From Altererythrobacter sp. C41 (lineage in GTDB: Bacteria > Pseudomonadota > Alphaproteobacteria > Sphingomonadales > Sphingomonadaceae), in NCBI RefSeq assembly GCF_016803135.1, contig NZ_JAEVFE010000002.1:558001-622000 (forward strand): DNA of 64,000 nucleotides, written 5' to 3'. The translations under genes were made by a program, and so were the position numbers. Shown here in pieces: positions 59,263 through 64,000 of this stretch (positions are counted from its first letter, which is position 1; the number at the start of each line of letters is the position of its first letter). The notes below the pieces were generated by a model, which ran no database searches, was not told where the DNA came from, and saw only the letters and a list, made by a program, of their open reading frames with translations.

Positions 59263-60128
59263 CAGGCGCGCTTCCTCGCCCTGGAGCCGGCCGACTTCTT
59301 CGCCGGAGCTTTCTTCGCGGGGGTCTTCTTCGCCGGCTTGTCGTCCTTCACCGACTTCTTGAGCGCGGCCATCAGGTCGATCACGTTCGACTTGCCGGAC
59401 GGCGCCGGTTCCTCGACGTCCTCCAGGATCTTCTTACCCTTCGCCTTGGCCTTCTTGTCGATCAGCTTGCGGATCGCATCGACGTAGCGGTCGCGGAACT
59501 CGCCGGCGTCGAAGGGCGCGCTCTTCTGGTCGATCAATGCGCCGGCGAGGTCGAGCATTTCCTTGTCGGGCTTGGTGTCGGGAATGTCCTTGAAGTAGGT
59601 CTGCGCGCGGCGAACCTCGTCCTCGTAGCGCAGCGTCTCGAGCACGATGCCCTTGCCGCACGGCTTGAGGCTGACGAGCGTCTCGCGCCCGCGCACCGAC
59701 AATTGCCCGATCGCCACTTTTCCCTTCTGTCGGAGGGCTTCGCGCAGGACCACGAAGGCCTCCTCCGCCAGCTCGTCCTGCGGGACGACGAAGTAGGGCT
59801 TCTCGAAGTAGAACACGTCGATCTCGTGCGCATCGACGAACTGGACGAGCTCCAGCGTCTTGCGGCTCTCGATCCGCACCGCCTCGATCTCGTCCTCCTC
59901 GAGCAGGACATAGTTCCCTTTCGAGATCTCGTAGCCCTTGACGATGTCGTCGCGGTCGACCGGGCCGAGGCCCTGCACGACTTTCTCGTACTTGATCGGC
60001 TTGCCGCTCGGTTCGTGAATCTGGCGGAAGGATATCGAAGCGCCGCTCTTGGTCGCGGCGTAGACTTCTACGGGTATCGAGACCAGCGCCAGTCTGATCT
60101 GCCCCTGCCAATAGGCGCGTGCCGCCAT
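59262..60128 (-). CDS. ku: Ku DNA end-binding protein (NHEJ)
   Basis: 288 residues: the bacterial Ku core (about 1-255; WQGQIRLALVSIPVEVY, YEKVVQGLGPVDRDDIVKGYE given by position 48-68) and a Lys/Ala/Pro-rich tail with repeated PAKK that should bind DNA. Forms a homodimeric ring on broken ends and recruits LigD. ATG 60128 gives the canonical MAARAYWQG start. First gene of the operon with the MgtC-like gene and ligD. Confidence 0.94.
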   Translation of the reverse strand: MAARAYWQGQIRLALVSIPVEVYAATKSGASISFRQIHEPSGKPIKYEKVVQGLGPVDRDDIVKGYEISKGNYVLLEEDEIEAVRIESRKTLELVQFVDAHEIDVFYFEKPYFVVPQDELAEEAFVVLREALRQKGKVAIGQLSVRGRETLVSLKPCGKGIVLETLRYEDEVRRAQTYFKDIPDTKPDKEMLDLAGALIDQKSAPFDAGEFRDRYVDAIRKLIDKKAKAKGKKILEDVEEPAPSGKSNVIDLMAALKKSVKDDKPAKKTPAKKAPAKKSAGSRARKRA

Positions 60129-60190
60129 CGTTCTTGTCCCCTTTCGCGCCGATTCAGCGCTTGGCGAAGGGATTCGTTTCCGGGCACGCG

Positions 60191-60224
60191 AAAAGGGCGC
60201 CGCCTCGGGAGAGACGACGCCCTT
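60191..60224 (-). terminator. Rho-independent terminator after pstS
   Basis: On the minus strand, AAGGGCGTCGTCTC pairs with GAGGCGGCGCCCTT (14 bp with two G-T wobbles) around a TCCC loop and runs into TTTT. It lies 24 bp after the pstS stop and insulates the ku operon downstream. Confidence 0.85.
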
Positions 60225-60247
60225 GTATTGGCTGGCGGAACCGCAGT

Positions 60248-61291
60248 TTACTGGAGTTCGTCGCCGGTCATCGCGGTGTACTGCGTCGCGGCCTCGAGGT
60301 TCCGGGCCATGGCATCCTCGGGCGAGGGAACCAGGCCGATCTTCGCGAGCGGTCCGTCCCTGCCCCAGCTGTCGGTCCACTCGGCGATAAATTCCTTCAG
60401 GCCGGGGATCGCGTCGAGGTGCGCCTTCTTGACGTAGATGTAGAGCGGGCGCGCACCCGGATATTCGAAGCTGGAGATGTTCTCGTACGTCGGCTCGACC
60501 CCGTTCATCGGCAGGCCCTGGACCTTGCCGGCGTTCTCTTCGAGGTAGGAGTAGCCGAACACGCCGACCGCCTTGGGATTGTTGCCGATCTTCTGGACGA
60601 TCAGGTTGTCCTGCTCGCCCTGATCGACATAGGCGCCGTCGGAACGGACTTCGGTGCAGATCTGCGCGTGGCGGTCTTCGTCGGTATCCTTGAGCTGCTC
60701 CATCGCCGGGTTGGCGTCGCAGCCCACTTCGAGCACGAGCTCCTTGAGCGCGTCGCGCGTGCCCGAGGTGGAGGGCGGACCGTAGACCAGGATCGGCTCG
60801 GCTGGCAGCGACGGGTCGACATCGGCCCAGGTCTTCGCCGTCTGCTCCTCGCCATAGGGCCGGGCGGCGATCGCCTTGTACACGATCTCGGGCGTCAGAT
60901 TCATCATGATCCCGCCCTGCGCGGAGGCGAAGGCGATCCCGTCGAGGCCGACCTGAAGCTCGATCACGTCTTCGACGCCGTTCGCCTGGCAGGTCTCGAA
61001 CTCGCTCTTCTTCATGCGGCGCGAAGCGTTCGCGATGTCCGGCGTGTTGGGGCCGACGCCTTCGCAGAACAGCGCGATGCCACCGCCGGTGCCGGTCGAT
61101 TCGATCAGCGGCGACTTGAAGTCGGGGTTCGAGCGGGCGAAGTTTTCCGCAACCACCTTGGCGAACGGATAGACCGTCGACGAGCCGACGGCGCGGATCG
61201 AATCGCGGGTGCCGCCGGCGCCCGGTGCGTCGCAGGCGGACAGCGAAAGCGCCGCAGCGGCGGCAAGGCATAGAGAGATCGTGGTACGCAT
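60248..61291 (-). CDS. pstS: Phosphate ABC transporter substrate-binding protein PstS
   Basis: 347 residues: lipoprotein signal (SLSAC, Cys20), phosphate-binding motifs AVGSSTVYPFA and ESTGTGGG, then the STSGTRDAL loop. It captures phosphate in the periplasm for PstCAB. The rest of pst is not in the window, and a strong terminator follows, so this is a single-gene unit. A Pho box (61340-61357) lies 49 bp upstream. Confidence 0.92.
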   Translation of the reverse strand: MRTTISLCLAAAAALSLSACDAPGAGGTRDSIRAVGSSTVYPFAKVVAENFARSNPDFKSPLIESTGTGGGIALFCEGVGPNTPDIANASRRMKKSEFETCQANGVEDVIELQVGLDGIAFASAQGGIMMNLTPEIVYKAIAARPYGEEQTAKTWADVDPSLPAEPILVYGPPSTSGTRDALKELVLEVGCDANPAMEQLKDTDEDRHAQICTEVRSDGAYVDQGEQDNLIVQKIGNNPKAVGVFGYSYLEENAGKVQGLPMNGVEPTYENISSFEYPGARPLYIYVKKAHLDAIPGLKEFIAEWTDSWGRDGPLAKIGLVPSPEDAMARNLEAATQYTAMTGDELQ

Positions 61292-61339
61292 GGTCTTACC
61301 CCTCGGGTTTCAGAATCGCATCGCCGATATGGGCGATCT

Positions 61340-61357
61340 GTGACAAGTGCATGACAA
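61340..61357 (-). promoter_or_regulatory. Pho box before pstS
   Basis: Minus-strand TTGTCATGCACTTGTCAC: two 7-bp repeats (TTGTCAT, TTGTCAC) with 4-bp spacing, the 11-bp periodicity expected of PhoB sites. Confidence 0.8.
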
Positions 61358-61372
61358 GCGAGGCTGGGCCTC

Positions 61373-62725
61373 TCAGAAATCGATCTGCGCGCGCACGCCG
61401 AAGGCATCGACGCCGTAGGACGTGTCGCCGCCCGCGGCAGGGATGACTGCATCGTCATACTGCATGCGGCCGTAGTTCACCATGAAGCGCGTATAGTCGG
61501 TCGGCGTCCAGACGAGCGAGACGGCATAACCGTTCTGCGTTCCGCCGACGATTCCCGCATCGGTGAGGTCGAGATAGTCGTAGCGCAGGTTCACCTGCAC
61601 CGCGCCGAAGCCGCCCTCTCCAACCGGATTGGCAGGTTTCACCCGGTCGAACGTGCCGCCCTTGTAGCCGCGGGTGTCCCCTTCGGTGAGGAACATGCCG
61701 ACTTCGGCATAGCCGCCGAAGAACGTCGGGTCCGCCAGCGCGCCGGGGCGGTCCGCCTTCTGCCAGAAGCCCTCGGCCGCCGCGTGGAACGGGCCTGCGA
61801 TCGCGGCGGTCTCCAGCCCCAGCCCGAGCTCGCTCGCCGCATCGAACGTATCGGTGTCGATGAAGCGATCGTCGGTGAAATGGAGGAATGGCCGCTGGCG
61901 GTAGCGCAGCGTCGACCCCGCTTCGTAGTCGGCATAGTGAACAGAGCCGCCGAGATGAAGCTGCGTATTCCCCAGCTTCGGCATGAAGACTGCGCGCCCG
62001 TCCGCGCTCCAGTTCTCGTTCGACAGGTCGTCCACGTTGTCGGTGAACAGTCCGCCTTGGACCAGCCAGTTCCGGCCGGCATATTCCGCGGAGAGGCCGA
62101 CGCGCCGTTCGAAGCCGAAGGCATCGGTGAACGCCGCGCGCTCCATGGTCGAGATGAAGCGGCTGCTGGTCAGCTCTTCCAGACCCTGGAAATTGTTGTG
62201 CTGCCCGGCGGAGATCGTCAGCCCGCCGGTGCCGTAGGTGAGGATCGCGTCGGAAATCTCGACTTCGTTGCCCGCGAAATCGACCTCGAACTTGTATCCG
62301 AAGCCGCCGGGCATGTCGCCCTCGACCCCCAGGCGCGCGCGGCGGATTTCGTTGCCGAAGCCGTCGTCGACCCCGGTGGAGCCCGGCGCGCCGATCACGC
62401 CGGCATCGATCTGCAGGCGGCCGCGCGGCTTGAAGCTCCAGCCGCTTTCGGTCGCGATCACGGGCGCACCCTTCCAGGTGACCGTGGTTTCGTCGCCGCT
62501 CTCCGCGACGGGCTCCACTGCCGCTTCCGGGGACGATTCGGCGGGTTCGGCCTCTGCCGCGGCGAGATCCGCCTCGAGCGTTGCGATGCGCGCGGCCATG
62601 CGCGCCATCTCGGCCCGCATCGCAGCGAGCTCGCTCTGCATGGCGGCGTCGCCGTCCTGCGCCATGGCGGGCGCGGCGGTGCCGATTGCGATCGCCAGTG
62701 CGGAAGCGCGGAGTGCGTATTTCAT
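61373..62725 (-). CDS. OprP/OprO-like porin (phosphate-selective type)
   Basis: 450 residues: signal peptide (AAPAMAQ), a coiled-coil-like N-terminal segment (about 30-60, MRAEMARMAARIATLEADL), then a 16-strand-type beta-barrel ending in VRAQIDF. Shape and the following PhoB site match the phosphate-starvation porins OprP/OprO. ATG 62725 begins the signal peptide. Upstream of pstS on the same strand, each with its own Pho box: a phosphate-scavenging pair. Confidence 0.87.
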   Translation of the reverse strand: MKYALRASALAIAIGTAAPAMAQDGDAAMQSELAAMRAEMARMAARIATLEADLAAAEAEPAESSPEAAVEPVAESGDETTVTWKGAPVIATESGWSFKPRGRLQIDAGVIGAPGSTGVDDGFGNEIRRARLGVEGDMPGGFGYKFEVDFAGNEVEISDAILTYGTGGLTISAGQHNNFQGLEELTSSRFISTMERAAFTDAFGFERRVGLSAEYAGRNWLVQGGLFTDNVDDLSNENWSADGRAVFMPKLGNTQLHLGGSVHYADYEAGSTLRYRQRPFLHFTDDRFIDTDTFDAASELGLGLETAAIAGPFHAAAEGFWQKADRPGALADPTFFGGYAEVGMFLTEGDTRGYKGGTFDRVKPANPVGEGGFGAVQVNLRYDYLDLTDAGIVGGTQNGYAVSLVWTPTDYTRFMVNYGRMQYDDAVIPAAGGDTSYGVDAFGVRAQIDF

Positions 62726-62784
62726 TTGGGTTACCTGTAACTGACAGTCGTTCGACCAGTGGGTGACGCCGCTATGCCGTTTGT

Positions 62785-62802
62785 GTGACAGACCAATGAC
62801 AG
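62785..62802 (-). promoter_or_regulatory. Pho box before the porin gene
   Basis: Minus-strand CTGTCATTGGTCTGTCAC: CTGTCAT and CTGTCAC with a 4-bp spacer, a near-consensus PhoB site, 60 bp upstream of the porin start. Confidence 0.85.
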
Positions 62803-62913
62803 CGAAGGGCAAATACGCCGCACGAGCGCCGCGCACCTCCTTCGATCGGGGGCAGACAGCACGCGGCACGGTAGTTACAAGCGCAACGGCGTCGGCAATG
62901 AGGAGTTTCATCC

Positions 62914-64000
62914 ATGCGCATCGGCTGCCCCACGGAAATCAAGAATCACGAATACCGCGTCGGTCTGACACCGGAAAGCGCGCGCGAGCTGGTGGCGCAT
63001 GGGCACGAGGTGTGGATCGAGAGCGGTGCGGGCAACGGGATCGGTGCCGGCGATGCCGAGTATCGCCAGGCCGGCGCCGTCATCAAGGACGGGCCGGAAG
63101 CGATCTTCGCTGAGTGCGAGATGATCGTGAAGGTCAAGGAGCCTCAGGCGCAGGAGCGCGCATGGCTGCGCGAAGGGCAGGTGCTCTACACTTATCTGCA
63201 CCTCGCGCCCGACGCGCCGCAGACCGCCGACCTGGTGAAAAGCGGCGTGACCGCGATCGCCTACGAGACGGTGACGGGCCCGGACGGCTCGCTCCCGCTG
63301 CTCAAGCCGATGAGCCAGGTCGCCGGACGCATGAGCATCCAGGCGGGCGCCACCGCGCTGGAAAAGGCGCATGGCGGGCGCGGCGTACTGCTCGGCGGCG
63401 TGCCGGGTGTGCTGCCGGCCAAGGTCCTCGTGATCGGCGGCGGGGTGGTCGGCTTCAACGCGGCACAGATGGCGGTCGGACTGGGTGCGGACACGACGAT
63501 CCTGGACCGCGACCCGGCCGTGCTCGAGCGGGTCGGTATCCATTTCGAAAGCCGCGCCAAGACGCGCTTTTCCAACAAGGCGAATCTGGAGGAGGCGGTC
63601 TGCCAGGCCGACCTCGTGATCGGTGCCGTACTGATCCCGGGCGCCGCTGCGCCGAAGCTCGTCACGCGCGAGATGCTCAAGTGCATGCAGCCCGGCGCGG
63701 TGCTGGTCGATGTCGCGATCGATCAGGGCGGCTGTTTCGAGACCAGCCGGCCGACCACCCACGCGGAGCCGACTTACGTGGTCGACGATGTGGTGCATTA
63801 CTGCGTCGCCAACATGCCCGGCGCGGTCGCGCGCACCAGCACTTATGCGCTCAACAACGTCACGCTGCCGCACGCCCTGCAGATTGCCGAGCTCGGCTGG
63901 CAGGAAGCGATGCGCCGCGATCCGCACCTCGCCGAAGGGCTGAACGTCCACGCGGGACAAGTGACCTACAAGGCGGTGGCGGACGAGCTGGGGTACGATT
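62914..64000 (+). CDS. ald: Alanine dehydrogenase (3' end cut by window)
   Basis: 362 codons are visible with no stop, about ten short of the usual 371. NAD-dependent L-alanine/pyruvate interconversion. RVGLTPES near residue 15, the catalytic-Lys region VKVKEPQ (about 70-76), catalytic His in TYLHLAPD (about 96) and the NAD site GGGVVG (about 174-179) are all in place. ATG 62914 has AGGAG 9 bp upstream. Divergent from the porin gene; no Lrp-type site was recognised. Confidence 0.93.
   Translation, partial: MRIGCPTEIKNHEYRVGLTPESARELVAHGHEVWIESGAGNGIGAGDAEYRQAGAVIKDGPEAIFAECEMIVKVKEPQAQERAWLREGQVLYTYLHLAPDAPQTADLVKSGVTAIAYETVTGPDGSLPLLKPMSQVAGRMSIQAGATALEKAHGGRGVLLGGVPGVLPAKVLVIGGGVVGFNAAQMAVGLGADTTILDRDPAVLERVGIHFESRAKTRFSNKANLEEAVCQADLVIGAVLIPGAAAPKLVTREMLKCMQPGAVLVDVAIDQGGCFETSRPTTHAEPTYVVDDVVHYCVANMPGAVARTSTYALNNVTLPHALQIAELGWQEAMRRDPHLAEGLNVHAGQVTYKAVADELGYD

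Noticed and set aside
1-64000. CRISPR arrays, IS elements, prophage or riboswitches
   Set aside because: No regularly spaced repeats, transposase, integrase or phage structural genes were seen, and no leader matched a riboswitch I could recognise by eye.

Overview
The window is about 64 kb of GC-rich, densely packed bacterial chromosome. The gene content points to an alphaproteobacterium of the order Sphingomonadales (Erythrobacteraceae/Sphingomonadaceae type). This is an inference from four TonB-dependent receptors each tied to a catabolic or regulatory cassette, PepSY membrane proteins, an alpha-glucan locus built as TonB receptor + MFS + GH13/GH97, and NodT-type outer-membrane factors. No 16S or other phylogenetic marker is present. 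Apart from one tRNA-Gly(CCC) there are no rRNA genes, IS elements, CRISPR arrays or phage genes. It reads as ordinary, accessory-rich chromosome.

Layout. 1-4.3 kb: end of a TonB receptor, a Baeyer-Villiger monooxygenase and two SDR dehydrogenases. 4.5 kb: tRNA-Gly. 4.75-6.0 kb: a cnrYXH-type metal-sensing module (membrane anti-sigma, periplasmic sensor, ECF sigma) with stop/start overlaps. 6.4-11.4 kb: TonB receptor, two PepSY proteins and a HutC-type repressor, with HutC-like operators before the receptor and before the repressor. 11.6-14.9 kb: copper resistance (small His/Met/Cys protein, CopA, CopB). 14.9-21.9 kb: a complete CecR-YbhGFSR-like ABC exporter operon ending in its own NodT outer-membrane factor; the regulator gene starts beside a 36-bp perfect palindrome. 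22-26.9 kb: AraC regulator divergent from MFS, PhyH oxygenase and a GH13 lipoprotein.

27-40.2 kb: alpha-glucan (starch/maltose) utilisation: GH97 with two tandem esterases, LacI regulator, GH13 alpha-glucosidase and alpha-amylase, TonB receptor and sugar MFS. TGCAAA-type operators lie in both divergent promoter regions. 40.3-42.2 kb: zinc alcohol dehydrogenase and an esterase. 42.3-54.3 kb: eight co-directional genes on the minus strand (TonB receptor, type-B carboxylesterase, acyl-CoA ligase, TetR regulator, SDR, MHS-type MFS, M28-like peptidase, second carboxylesterase with a 3' frameshift). Two similar inverted repeats suggest one TetR regulon for an unidentified ester substrate.

54.4-56.2 kb: DUF1289 protein, GDYXXLXY protein and DUF2157 membrane protein. 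56.3-60.1 kb: bacterial NHEJ operon ku-mgtC-ligD. 60.2-62.7 kb: PstS and a phosphate-selective-type porin, each with its own Pho box. 62.9 kb to the end: alanine dehydrogenase, cut by the window edge.

Most operons use ATGA, GTGA or TGATG overlaps, which decided many starts. All family assignments are by eye from motifs and overall similarity; no searches were run.
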